Shown: piece after piece, positions 46,818 to 57,950 of the stretch
Layout of the letters: the number at the start of each line of letters is the position of its first letter
Position numbering within the stretch: position 1 is the first letter of the stretch
Assembly (NCBI RefSeq): GCF_026151205.1
Contig: NC_087076.1
Location: 17,905,419-17,969,418 of the forward strand
Length of the DNA: 64,000 nucleotides
Reading direction: 5' to 3'
Source: Bolinopsis microptera
Taxonomy: Eukaryota; Ctenophora; Tentaculata; Lobata; Bolinopsidae
Program-made: the position numbers and the translations under genes
The notes under the pieces: generated by a model
What the model was told of the DNA's origin: nothing
Databases searched by the model: none
What the model saw: only the letters and a program-made list of their open reading frames with translations

Positions 46818-48469
46818 CTAATGGTGTGCATGATACTTCAAGTGCCTTGCTAATTTAACTATGCCATAATCATTGAGATGGACATTATCCTCTCCATAAC
46901 TACTAAAAAATGACGATTTTCTAAAGCCTTTCTTATCACTAAACAAGAAACGATTTGTCTCGGTTGAGAGCAGTTTTACATAGGTGTATTTTCTTTGCAG
47001 ATTTGATATACACTCATTGATATCAGTTATAACCTTGTTTCTGGAGAAACTCTCCCGAGGTAATAAGTTAACAATTTTAATATCAGCTCCAGGTGCCCAC
47101 TTGTGAAGGAAAAGTACAAGTTTTTCAATACAATTGTTTGTAAAGTCAAGAGCTCTAGCATCACCAGAAAAACTATCAGGGCACAGAAGTTTAGTCCTCA
47201 TGTTGCGAGGGCTGTTCAGGATAGAGTCCACGTCATTTGTACCACACATAAGTACAATGCTTTTCACATTATTGGTATTAAGAGTGTCTTTTCTTACATC
47301 TGATTGAAACCGTTCATTGATTGCATTGGCTGTGGCACCAGGGTAGCTGAATACATGTGCCTCATGATGTTTGGACGATACTTTTCTCCCTCTAATTTGG
47401 AGAACATACTAGAGCTAATGTAGACACACAAAGATTTACCAGAATGTTCTATTGATCTAGTCTTAGGGGCCGAGGGTTCAGTGTTCTTAACTTGACTGGA
47501 AACATCAGACAGAGTAGATAAGGTTGCGCTGCCATCAATTAGGCGCAGAGTAATGCTTATTCTCATGGTTTCAGACTTGTCCTGGATGAGGCTGTGTTCA
47601 AAGCTGGTCTGGGATTGTCTGGTCATATTCATTATGTCACCATGGGAGAGGGTGAGGTCAGCAATATGAGCTCTAAGTTTGGATCTGAAGCTTAGGACTC
47701 TAGTAGCCCCTAAAGAGATGGTGGAGATCATGGAGCCTGGTGAAATTGACCTCTCGTCATCCGAGTGAAAGGGAATTCCTTGCTGACCATTTCTATACTT
47801 GGTAATCATAGCACTATTGAATTTCAATTTTGGGAACTGTGAGCGTAAGCGTTCTAGAATAGACTTTAGGTATGGATTGTCTGCTACTGGCCTTGTGTTA
47901 TGAAAGCCTCCATTGTAAGCGTAAGGAAAGTCCCCGTAATATGCAACTGCCCTATTCTCAAACTTATGAGTATAGTGGGTTTCTATATCTAACTTGGCAG
48001 TGTCAACAAACTGAAAAACTCCTCGACTCAAATCTTGGTATGGATTGATAGAGTTGCTCACATCATTGTCACCATTTACAGAGTGTTTGGGATTTTCCAA
48101 ATTGATAATTTCTGCTGAATGTTCACTGTCTTCTGCTAATTTGGATAGCTCTTGGGTTAACTCAGAAACAAGATGCGAGGATGACCTATTACTGAGGGGA
48201 ACATTGATAGACTGTTCACAGTGATCAGGTACCTGGGGCAACACAGGGATAAGTGAACCATCGCTGAGGGGAACTTTGAGTGCACTGTCACTTTCTGATA
48301 ATTGTTTATAGAGAAAAGAAATTTGCCGACGAAGACTATCATTCTCTCTTAATAGAGTTAAACAATTTGAACATTTATCAGTAGGACAAGAGCCGTTGCT
48401 GGGGAATTTAACAGAATTCCCTCGATATCTCAGATTGTAATGTCTTGAGCCAACTGGTATTCTAGACAT
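46818..48469 (-). CDS. LINE copy 1 ORF1: coiled-coil, AlkB-like dioxygenase and SGNH hydrolase domains (frameshifted)
   Basis: The first frame (48469-47294, 391 codons) has an N-terminal Cys/heptad segment at about 28-60 (CPTDKCSNC, LRRQISFLYKQL). An AlkB-like 2OG-Fe(II) dioxygenase region follows at about 170-311: NGQQGIPFHSDDE with H235 and D237, then ISLGATRVLSFR, H292 in F-E-H-S, and R303 and R309 in the R-x5-R 2OG-binding position. SGNH block I starts at 347 (C-V-Y-I-S-S-S-M). Around 47385 the frame shifts. The rest of the hydrolase continues in another frame to 46818, with S-Y-P-G-A-T-A, M-C-G-T-N-D and D-N-V-H-L. Esterase-type ORF1s are known in CR1/L2 LINEs. I do not recall an AlkB domain there. 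Function in the element is unknown. Confidence 0.82.
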
Positions 48470-48764
48470 AGTTTATCACAAAAAGATGCTACTGTTCGAA
48501 ATTTAGTTAATGATTATAGTACCTTTGTAGCACTCCGGAGGATAAGGATAAGTGATGTCTGATAATCTTTAGGTGATAGATGGGAGTAAACTGCTTTAAA
48601 AACCGATGTCTGATAGTCCTTAGGATGTCTTTAAGATAACTTTATCGTGCAACAACCATTTACATTGACATACAACCTGTAATGGTCGTTACATTTACCG
48701 AGGCATTAGTTCCCACTGGGGGTCCTCAAATTATTTGTTATATAGTAGTGTTGAAAGTATTAAA

Positions 48765-51539
48765 ACTCGGCTTCTGCACTGATTGAGCTACGTGCTCATC
48801 CTGGGCATTAAAATGTTCAGAATCATCACATTGAGTAGGGTAGACCACAATTTCAAAGTCCTCAGATGTCAGGTTGTTGAGTTATTAGGCCCCAACCTGT
48901 TTTTACGCTCTTGTGGGTAGCGATTGCAGCGCTTAAAATCAAAATAACTCAGCCTCCAATTGAAGTTAGGAGCAAAACTCGGGCAGCAAAATGTTCACAA
49001 TCATCACATTGAGTGGGGTAGAACGTAGTTTCAAAGTCCTCAGACGTCAGGTTGTTGAGTTATTAGGCCCACACCATAATATTTACGCTCTCGCGAGTCG
49101 CGAGTCGACACTTAAAATCAAAATAACTCGGCTTCTGATTAGAGTTAGGAACTAAACTTGGGCATAAAAATGTTCAGAATCATCACATTAAGTGGGGTAG
49201 AACGTGGTTTCAAAGTTCTCAGGCGTCAGGTTGTTGAGTTATTAGGCCCACACAATAATATTTACTCTCTCGCAAGTCGCGAGTTGACACTTAAAATCAA
49301 AATAACTCGGCTTCTGATTAGAGTTAGGAACTAAACTTGGGCATAAAAATGTTCAGAATCATCACATTGAGTGGGATAGAACGAAGTTTCAAAGTCCTCA
49401 GACGTCAGGTTGTTGAGTTATTAGGCGGAACCCTATTTTTACGCTCTCGCGAGTCAACACTTAAAATCAAGATAACTCGGTTCCTGATTAGAGTTAGGAA
49501 CAAAACTTGGGCATGGAAATGTTCAGAATTATCACATTAAGTGGGGTAGAACTTGGTTTCAAAGTCTTCAGACGTCAGGTTGTTAAGTTATTCGACGGAA
49601 CCCTATTTTTACGCTCTCGCAAGTAGTGATTCTATGCTTAAAATCAAAATAACTCTGCTCCGGATTAGAGTTAGGAATTAAACTTGGGCATAGAAATGTC
49701 CAGAATTGTAAACATTTTTATGCCCAAGTTTAGTTCCTAACTCTAATCAGAAGCCGAGATATTTTGATTTTAAGTGTTGACTCGCGACTTGCGAGAGAGT
49801 AAATATTATGGTGTGGGCCTAATAACTCAACAACCTGACGTCTGATGACTTTGAAACTACGTTCTATCCCACTCAATGTGATGATTCTGAACATTTTTAT
49901 GCCCAAGTTTTGTTCCTAATTCTAATCAGAAACCGAGTTATTTTGATTTTAAGTGTCGACTCGCGACTCGCGAGAGCATAAAAATAGGGTTCCGCCTAAT
50001 AACTCAACAACCTGACGCCTGAGAACTTTGAAACCACGTTCTACCCCACTTAATATGATAATTCTGAACATTTCCATGCCCAAGTTTTGTTCCTAACTCT
50101 AATCAGAAGCCGAGTTATCTTGATTTTAAGTGTTGACTCGCGACTCGCGAGAGCATAAAAATAGGGTTCCGCCTAATAACTCAACAACCTGACGTCTGAG
50201 GACTTTGAAACTACGTTCTATCCCACTCAATGTGATGATTCTGAACATTTTTATGCCCAAGTTTAGTTCCTAACTCTAATCAGAAGCCGAGTTATTTTGA
50301 TTTTAAGTGTCGACTCGCGACTTGCGAGAGAGTAAATATTATGGTGTGGGCCTAATAACTCAACAACCTGACGTCTGATGCCTTTGAAACTACGTTCTAT
50401 CCCACTCAATGTGATGATTCTGAACATTTTTATGCCCAAGTTTAGTTCCTAACTCTAATCAGAAGCCGAGTTATTTTGATTTTAAGTGTCAACTCGCGAC
50501 TCGCGAGAGCATAAAAATAGGGTTCCGCCTAATAACTCAACAACCTGACGCCTGAGAACTTTAAAACCACGTTCTACCCCACTTAATGTGATGATTCTGA
50601 ACATTTTTATGCCCAAGTTTTGTTCCTAACTCTAATCAGAAGCCGAGTTATCTTGATTTTAAGTGTTGACTCGCGACTCACGAGAGCATAAAAATAGGGT
50701 TCCGCCTAATAACTCAACAACCTGACGTCTGAGGACTTTGAAACTACGTTCTATCCCACTCAATGTGATGATTCTGAACATTTTTATGCCCAAGTTTAGT
50801 TCCTAACTCTAATCAGAAGCCGAGTTATTTTGATTTTAAGTGTCGACTCGCGACTTGCGAGAGAGTAAATATTATGGTGTGGGCCTAATAACTCAACAAC
50901 CTGACGTCTGATGCCTTTGAAACTACGTTCTATCCCACTCAATGTGATGATTCTGAACATTTTTATGCCCAAGTTTAGTTCCTAACTCTAATCAGAAGCC
51001 GAGTTATTTTGATTTTAAGTGTCGACTCGCGACTCGCGAGAGCATAAAAATAGGGTTCCGCCTAACAACTCAACAACCTGACGCCTGAGAACTTTAAAAC
51101 CACGTTCTACCCCACTTAATGTGATGATTCTGAACATTTTTATGCCCAAGTGTAGTTCCTAACTCTAATCAGAAGCCGAGTTATTTTGATTTTAAGTGTC
51201 GACTCGCGACTCGCGAGAGCGTAAATATTATGGTGTGGGCCTAATAACTCAACAACCTGACGTCTGAGGACTTTGAAACTACGTTCTACCCCACTCAATG
51301 TGATGATTGTGAACATTTTGCTGCCCGAGTTTTGCTCCTAACTTCAATTGGAGGCTGAGTTATTTTGATTTTAAGCGCTGCAATCGCTACCCGCGAGAGC
51401 GTAAAAACAGGTTGGGGCCTAATAACTCAACAACCTGACATCTGAGGACTTTGAAATTGTGGTTTACCCTACTCAATGTGATGATTCTGAACATTTTAAT
51501 GCCCAGGATGAGCACGTAGCTCAATCAGAAGCCGAGATA
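48765..51539. repeat. fold-back satellite array of about 180-bp units, inverted at about 49710
   Basis: Six forward units (48765-49708) face about ten reverse units (49709-51539). Units carry AATAACTCGGCTTCTGATTA, GTTCAGAATCATCACATT and CAGGTTGTTGAGTTATTAGG. Two unit types alternate by their spacer: A (AAATATTATGGTGTGGGCC) and B (AAAAATAGGGTTCCGCC). In the reverse half the order is A-B-B-A-B-B-A-B-A and then two diverged types, a higher-order period near 535 bp. The outermost units at both ends are the most diverged. Confidence 0.92.
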
Positions 51540-51890
51540 TCTCGTATTTAGTGTGAAAATCATGACTCGCGAGGGTAAATAAGGGTGTGGTCACATAACT
51601 CAACAACCCGATGTCTGTTGACTTTAAAATTATGCTCTACCCCCCTAAATGTGATGATTCTGAACAACTTTAAAGCCAAGCTGAGCTTCTAATTCCAATT
51701 AGAAGCGGAGTTATTTTGATTCTAAAGTTGCAAAAGCGCCAAAAAAGGGCGTGGTCAATTGCGCAAAACTGCCCCATAGCCAAAATTTCTACCCAAGCCA
51801 AATTTGTTTCTAATGGGTCCCTTGAGGTATTCCAAGTCTCAAACCCCGGGGCGGAAGTTATATAGACGGGAATGTCGTCAGATCCATGAC
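51540..51890 (-). repeat. fold-back element, right arm
   Basis: Mirror image of 41659-42010, including the GGGCGTGGTCAATTGCGC and GGAAGTTATATAGACGGG blocks. It ends within CR1-type LINE coding sequence. Confidence 0.85.
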
Positions 51891-52112
51891 TATCATTGGC
51901 TCAAGGTGAAGAAGAGGATTGAGTTTAAGTTATGTTTACTGATTTTCAAAGCAGTCAATGGTGTTGCTCCTGCATATCTGTGTGATCTAGTAACATTTGT
52001 TAGTTCGAGTAGCAGAAGAACTTCCTCCTTACACCTACCTGTTGGATCTACAAGATCGCACCCAAGAGCGTTTCAGACTGTTGCTCCGAAAATCTGGAAC
52101 CAACTACCAATT
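51881..52112 (+). pseudogene. older CR1-type LINE ORF2 C terminus, first part
   Basis: Reads H-W-L-K-V-K-K-R-I-E-F-K-L, FKAVNGVAPAYLCDL, RAFQTVAPKIWNQLP, the usual CR1-type C-terminal pattern. Interrupted after L-P-I by LINE copy 2 and resumed at 56145. Confidence 0.88.
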
Positions 52113-55100
52113 TGATTGAAATAAATTTTCGTGCACATACAGAATGAATGGTTAATAATTTAATATATATGTAGACCAAGGTCTGTACACGGGATGCTTC
52201 CTGGAAGAATCCAGTTCTTTTAGCGGGGCACCCTACCTAAAGCCAAATTGAGATATAATAATCATATTCCTAGAGAAATAATCAGAAATTCGAATACCAA
52301 TCAAATAATATGATATATAGGAGTAGTAACCATATTTACTATGCAAAATGCCCCAACCACATAGTGTAAATTTATATAGAATTCAAATTCCATATCATCA
52401 TTAAACCTCAATAGTCAATATAATAGCCCAAGCAAAATTAAATAACTTCTTATATACCTTACTGTCATACTACAAATTAATTAAACATTTGAAATCTGTT
52501 AACCAGAGAATAAATTTCTAAACCTAATGCAAGTGAAATAATTTAGATGCAATAATGAATGCCTAATGTGAGTATCATCTGTCAATGTCCTTGTAAAAAA
52601 GTCTGTAAAAGAGATATGAGTAACTAATATAGAAGAAAAAACAGGAAGTTGTCGTCTGTTGAAAAATAAATAAAATATCTAGAATATAAATTAGAATATA
52701 AAATAACATTCAGTCAATGTGTCGTCAATAAAATGTACAATTATCAAATGTTAAAACTGGGTGATACAGTCACCAAAAATAAATACTAAGTATAATAAGT
52801 AAATAAATTAAATGTGGTCTATAAAACTACCACTAGGTATAATAGGTCAATAAATTAAAAGTGGTTTATGAAACTACCACTGTGCGAACCCTTTCTCCAG
52901 TTAAAACATGTCAGTCATGTGCAAAATCAATCAAAATGGTAAGGTGGTAAAAAAGGGAAAATTCTTTCGATACATCAATTATATATGCCTCAGATTTAAA
53001 AGAATTAGAAGATACTTAGTTATCGGCGACTATGATTGCAGTGTAAAATTTGTCATATGAATTGTCGACGGTATAATTAGGGTCTGTTGTTATAGATGAG
53101 AGTAGCTGTTTCTTATACGAATCACTAAAGCTTTTAACATCGGGCAGATTTCGTAGATCTGTTGGAACATTATTCCAACATTTTGCCCCCAAGTATTGAA
53201 AGTTTTTATGTGATGTTGATCTATTAACATATAGGTTGCAGCTTTCGCCGCTCCTACTACCTCCTGATATGTAACTAAATTTGTTCATAAAGTTTGTAGG
53301 ACAATTGTCATGGATGATTCTAAACATATAATTTGACAGATGGAGTTGCCGTCTAAGATGGAGTGGTAACCATTTCATGTCTCTATAAACATTAAGGCTG
53401 CTCTCTGTTTGTGGAACGTTGAGAGCTATTTTTGCTACCTTTTTGTACAGAGTGTCAAGTTCAGCAAGTTTTGTCTTGCCAGCTCTACAATAGATCGTGT
53501 CTAAATAATCGAATTGTGGCAACATGAGTGCATTGGCAAACATTTTCCTATATTTAATGGGTAGCAGTGCTTTACTTCTATACATGGCACCAATTCTCTT
53601 CATGACCTTCCTAATAATATAATCTACATGACTTTTGAAGTTTAATTTACTATCTAGAATGAGGCCACGATATTTTGTCTCTTTGCACTCCTTGATTGTG
53701 AAAGTTACCTCATTACATTCAATGGTTAATTCATCATGTTGATCAACAGAATCAAACAATAGGAATTCAGTCTTCTTTTCATTGAGTGATAATTTATTTA
53801 CACTGAGCCATTTAAAGATTGTCATAAGTTCTATTTTCATGTTTATAAATGTGCTTCTGCAGGTTTCATCAAAGAATAGTGCACCATCATCTGCAAATAG
53901 AAAGGGCTTAGATAGGTTACAGGCATAAATGATGTCATTTATGAAGATACTAAATAATATAGGCCCAATGATGCTTCCTTGTGGTACACCACTCAGAACT
54001 TCTAAAAATGAGCTTAGTTTGCCATTGATCCTAGTGCATTGATATCTACAAGATAAGAAGTTCTTAAACCAGGTTAAAGCAATGCCACCAATTCCATAAT
54101 ATGCCAATTTTTGAAGCAATATTTCATGATTCACTGTGTCAAAGGCCTTCTTAAGATCAAGAAAGATGATTCCTGGTTTATAAGACTTAGATTTACTCAT
54201 ATATATTTCGTCCATCAGATCGTACATCAAATAAGTTGTGGAGTGATTTTTCCGAAAGCCATATTGATGCCGGATGAAAAGTTTGTTCTCTTCCATGTAA
54301 TCAGTGAGTTGCTTGCCGACAAAGTATTCTATAAGTTTTCCTACAAGTGGAAGGATGGATATTGGCCTGTAATTATTAGGATCATCTTTCATTCCTGCCT
54401 TATGGATGGGAGTTACTCTAGCTTTTTTACAAAGGGTTGGTACAACACCTGTATTAAGGCTCAAATTGACAATATGTGTCAGTGGCTCAACTATGTGTGG
54501 TACAGCTTGCTTAAGTAAAAATAGAGGCACATCGTCATATGAGGCCTTGTCATTCTTGAGCGTTTCGACATACATTAGGATATCAGTTTCATTTATTTCT
54601 TGGAATCTATCAAATGAGATGTTAGAAGTTCTAGGAGGTAAAAAATCAGTAAAACTAACTCTTTCAATACTGGGGGCCTGATTTTGTAATCTTGATCCAA
54701 CATTTGCAAAATGAAAGTTAAATAGCTCAGGATCATTCTCATTGATAGTTTGACAATTAGTTGTACCAGGGGTCATATTTGATGACAGTTTGATAGTTTT
54801 CCATACCCCTTTAAGATCATTCTTGGCACTTTTAACTTGTAGATCATCGATTACATTAGCCTTTTTGCAGGTTTTAGCTAATTTATTTCTAATATTTCTC
54901 TGAATCTTGTAGCAATCCCAGGCCTCATTACACTTTATACATTTGCTACATATACCACATTTATTGCAATTTCCATTGTCTCTCTTATCCTTCTTTTTAC
55001 GGAATTTCTTTAGAAGAAAATGTGTATGATTAATGGCATTTAAAAGTTCAGTAGAAGGTTTATGTATGAACTTTTCATGCCTTTCTATGGTCTTGCAAGG

Positions 55101-56143
55101 GAAGAAGGTTGCATATGCCTGTTCAATATGATGACAAAGGCCAGCTGTGATAGCTTCAACATCTGTACTTTCCAATAGTGGACTGTAATCAGAACAGGTA
55201 TCTAGATAGTCTAAGAATTGTTTAACATTACGTTTACAATGATTTCTAATTTCAACCTTTTCAAATTTAGGAGCTATAGGTACTTTACAATCAATCTCAC
55301 ACATAATAGCTTGATGATCCCCAATACGTTCATCAAGAACAGAAGATTGAACAAAATCTGCATAACAGTTAGTGAATATTACATCAATAGTAGTCTGGGT
55401 AAAATTGTCTCCACGTTTAGCAACTCTAGTTATCCCTTGAATGGTTTGAACTAGATTGTAACATCTCAAGGTCATATCTAATTTTTTGTACTGGGTTGAT
55501 GAGATATTATTCTGGTCAATGTTTATATCCCCAATCCAGATAACCTTTTTCCCATTCAATTTTTTCATGCAAAAATGAATGTACTCAATAAAGTTATCAA
55601 CACTGCAATAATTTCCAGAGCGATAGAAGCAGCAAACATTGATCTTGCTATTCTTAAGCTTCACCCATAATGCTTCAATGTTATCAAGCTTACTATCCAT
55701 AACTAATTCTGTGTAAGCTAGTTTTTTGTTTATCATTAAGCCACAACCACCCCTAGAACTGTTTGGCCTGTCGCATCGCATAATGTTGAAGGAGGAAGGA
55801 ATATTTATGGTGTCTGTGTCAATAGTATCATTAAGATTCATCTCATTTAGGGAAAGTATGTCTAGCTTATGATCTCGAATGAGTTGGGAAAGTTCATTAC
55901 TTTTAGCTAAATTTAGGAGACCACCTTGAATGTTACAGTGACCAATGCAAAGGTTATGAAATTTGTCAGCTGAGTTGTGAATATTTGTCATTTCACAAAA
56001 CGTGTTAGTCGTTGTGTCTGATTAAACTAAAATCAGGTGAAAATTGTCCGCCTGTAAATATTTTCAATAGAAAAGTTTTAAACTTGAAATCAAAATAAAT
56101 ATTCAGGTGGAAATGTCATGTCGATTTCAATGGTGAGCATTGA
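52113..56143 (-). mobile_element. LINE copy 2: same family, no ORF1
   Basis: 3' UTR and ORF2 nearly identical to copy 1, without the MITE. It interrupts an older CR1 LINE: CTACCAATT at the left and AATTAAGACTTG at the right suggest a 4-bp AATT duplication. Similarity to copy 1 stops around the ORF2 start (55940-55991). A different leader of about 150 bp follows, with no ORF1. Confidence 0.88.
53016..55991 (-). CDS. LINE copy 2 ORF2: AP endonuclease and reverse transcriptase
   Basis: 991 codons, intact, about 98 percent identical to copy 1 at 43687-46662. All the motifs described there are kept, including F-A-D-D and the linker cysteines (one T-to-I change inside the cluster). The differences cluster in the first 10 residues (MTNIHNSADKF against MTNFNNAADRF), then scatter. 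With no frame damage it could encode active enzyme, but this copy lacks ORF1 and has its own 5' leader. Confidence 0.95.
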   Translation of the reverse strand: MTNIHNSADKFHNLCIGHCNIQGGLLNLAKSNELSQLIRDHKLDILSLNEMNLNDTIDTDTINIPSSFNIMRCDRPNSSRGGCGLMINKKLAYTELVMDSKLDNIEALWVKLKNSKINVCCFYRSGNYCSVDNFIEYIHFCMKKLNGKKVIWIGDINIDQNNISSTQYKKLDMTLRCYNLVQTIQGITRVAKRGDNFTQTTIDVIFTNCYADFVQSSVLDERIGDHQAIMCEIDCKVPIAPKFEKVEIRNHCKRNVKQFLDYLDTCSDYSPLLESTDVEAITAGLCHHIEQAYATFFPCKTIERHEKFIHKPSTELLNAINHTHFLLKKFRKKKDKRDNGNCNKCGICSKCIKCNEAWDCYKIQRNIRNKLAKTCKKANVIDDLQVKSAKNDLKGVWKTIKLSSNMTPGTTNCQTINENDPELFNFHFANVGSRLQNQAPSIERVSFTDFLPPRTSNISFDRFQEINETDILMYVETLKNDKASYDDVPLFLLKQAVPHIVEPLTHIVNLSLNTGVVPTLCKKARVTPIHKAGMKDDPNNYRPISILPLVGKLIEYFVGKQLTDYMEENKLFIRHQYGFRKNHSTTYLMYDLMDEIYMSKSKSYKPGIIFLDLKKAFDTVNHEILLQKLAYYGIGGIALTWFKNFLSCRYQCTRINGKLSSFLEVLSGVPQGSIIGPILFSIFINDIIYACNLSKPFLFADDGALFFDETCRSTFINMKIELMTIFKWLSVNKLSLNEKKTEFLLFDSVDQHDELTIECNEVTFTIKECKETKYRGLILDSKLNFKSHVDYIIRKVMKRIGAMYRSKALLPIKYRKMFANALMLPQFDYLDTIYCRAGKTKLAELDTLYKKVAKIALNVPQTESSLNVYRDMKWLPLHLRRQLHLSNYMFRIIHDNCPTNFMNKFSYISGGSRSGESCNLYVNRSTSHKNFQYLGAKCWNNVPTDLRNLPDVKSFSDSYKKQLLSSITTDPNYTVDNSYDKFYTAIIVADN

Positions 56144-56144
56144 A

Positions 56145-56228
56145 ATTAAGACTTGTTCTGATGTTGATCTGTTCAAAACATTATTAAAAACTCACCTGTT
56201 TAAGAAAAGTTATGGCATGAGCGATTAA
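56145..56228 (+). pseudogene. older CR1-type LINE ORF2 C terminus, last part
   Basis: Reads I-K-T-C-S-D-V-D-L-F-K-T-L-L-K-T-H-L-F-K-K, then stop TAA at 56226. Continues the frame broken at 52112. Confidence 0.85.
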
Positions 56229-57950
56229 TTGACAATATAACTGAATCATGTTATTTGTTTAAACTGTTTAGGATGCAACCTAATGTCATGATCTTTTTGA
56301 ACTTATTAGCTATTAAACTGTTAGCTCGCTTCATAAGCATGTCATCTTCGTTTCAAAACTTTTTATGTCCTATGCATACACTCCTCGATAGTTATCTTGA
56401 TCTAGTATCTTTGTTTCACACAATAGAGCATAAGTTTTGTGATTTAACCATTTGGCTTAGAGTTAGTGTTTAAGCTACCAAATTTTATTATTATTATTTA
56501 TTACTTGCAACTGCATAATGTAGTTGCAATTTCACAGTGTAATATTGCAAAGGTTCGGTTGCATGACCAGTTTGATGTTGGGGAATATATTGAATTTTTG
56601 AAGGTTTCATTTTATATTAGGGTCACTGTGCTACTATGTGTATATTGTTTGAATACTTAAGTTTGATGTATCCAAAAAGTACGGCAGTATCCAGATATCC
56701 TGACCCCTGTTCGTGAACAACTTACGACGACCGACTTATATACTGCATTTGAATCGTAATTGTTTATTTCATTGAGCAATATACTACGCTACAATCAATG
56801 CTATTCGGAACTAATTATATCCGAGAGACCACATTTTAATCGTAATCAATATTTTGATCCAGCAATTTACTACGCTACAATTAATGGCAAATTATGCTAG
56901 TAGTAAGTAACTGCATCCAAGATACCATACATACCATTCAATTTCATAACATTTCGTGATTGATATGCGGTCATATGATCTGGTAACCAATCGATAGATA
57001 TGCCAAAAGTACCTTCCCATATTATTCACACTCAACTCAATCAGCTACATAGACTTTAGCTTGGAGCTGATTAATAAAATATTATAGCAATAACTCGCAT
57101 CACAATGTATGTAGTTGTGTGAGTACATTCCGACTTGGGATAAGAATTGATTTACACTTTAAGCTCTGGACAGATACAGATCATAGGTAAGTCCCATACA
57201 GATCATAGGTAAGTCCCCATCACTCATACCAGTCCACTCAAGTTATATCATATTTCAATAGAGAATCAATACATAGTGCTTATCTTTTTCGTTCCTTTAT
57301 CCCGAACGAGATTTCACATGTACTTTGTTGTGGTACCAACTGCCAAAAGGCACCACAAGAATAAATGAATCCTGATGGACAGTCGTAAGATCGACCAATA
57401 ATGTTGAATGGTTGCAGTCTTGTAATACTCAAACCTTATTTTACATAGTAGTGGAGCTGTTACGGAGATTATCCGCTCGATATCACCACCTTAATCATCA
57501 GGACCCATCTGAATAGACGTAACGTATGTATGACTCTTGAATTGATTCATGATAATATTAAGTGCTTAAATCGGGGTAATTCGGTTTAATTTGTGAAAAA
57601 ATTGTCTTTAAGCAACAAAATTGCCGTTTTTAAAGGATTCTGGAAAATTTTGGTGGGTTAAATTTCGAATAAAAGCTTATGTGTTTTAATTACTAAGATT
57701 AATTAATGCATCGCGTAACTGTACATCATAAACATAAACATATTTAAGAGTCGACCCGATCAAAGTATCTAAAAATTAAAAATATTATATTAAATTTTTT
57801 AATTGTACAAATACTTGGTACTTTTGATTTTGATACTTGTATCAAATTTAAAAACATATTTGTCTCGATTTTTCCTTTCAAAAAATAATTGCTTGACTTA
57901 TTTGTTATTGTATACTTAAACTTTTATTTTCACATCAAGCAAGCCTTTTC
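56229..57950. other. no gene recognised
   Basis: AT-rich sequence with only short random ORFs. A doubled ACAGATCATAGGTAAGTCCC unit lies at 57176-57217. Confidence 0.5.

Larger units (their letters stand above)
42011..48764 (-). mobile_element. near full-length CR1/L2-type LINE, copy 1 (AlkB-SGNH ORF1, APE-RT ORF2)
   Basis: Boundaries come from the interrupted array. The unit sequence AAATACGAGAT at 42010 continues as CTCGGCTTCTG at 48766, as seen uninterrupted (reversed) near 51530. On the minus strand the order is 5' UTR, ORF1 (48469-46818, one frameshift), a 155-bp gap, ORF2 (46662-43687) and a 3' UTR. The 3' UTR holds a 767-bp MITE and ends in a TTTATTTCAATCAAA tail. About 6.0 kb without the MITE. 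Full-length structure and an intact ORF2 point to recent activity. Confidence 0.9.
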
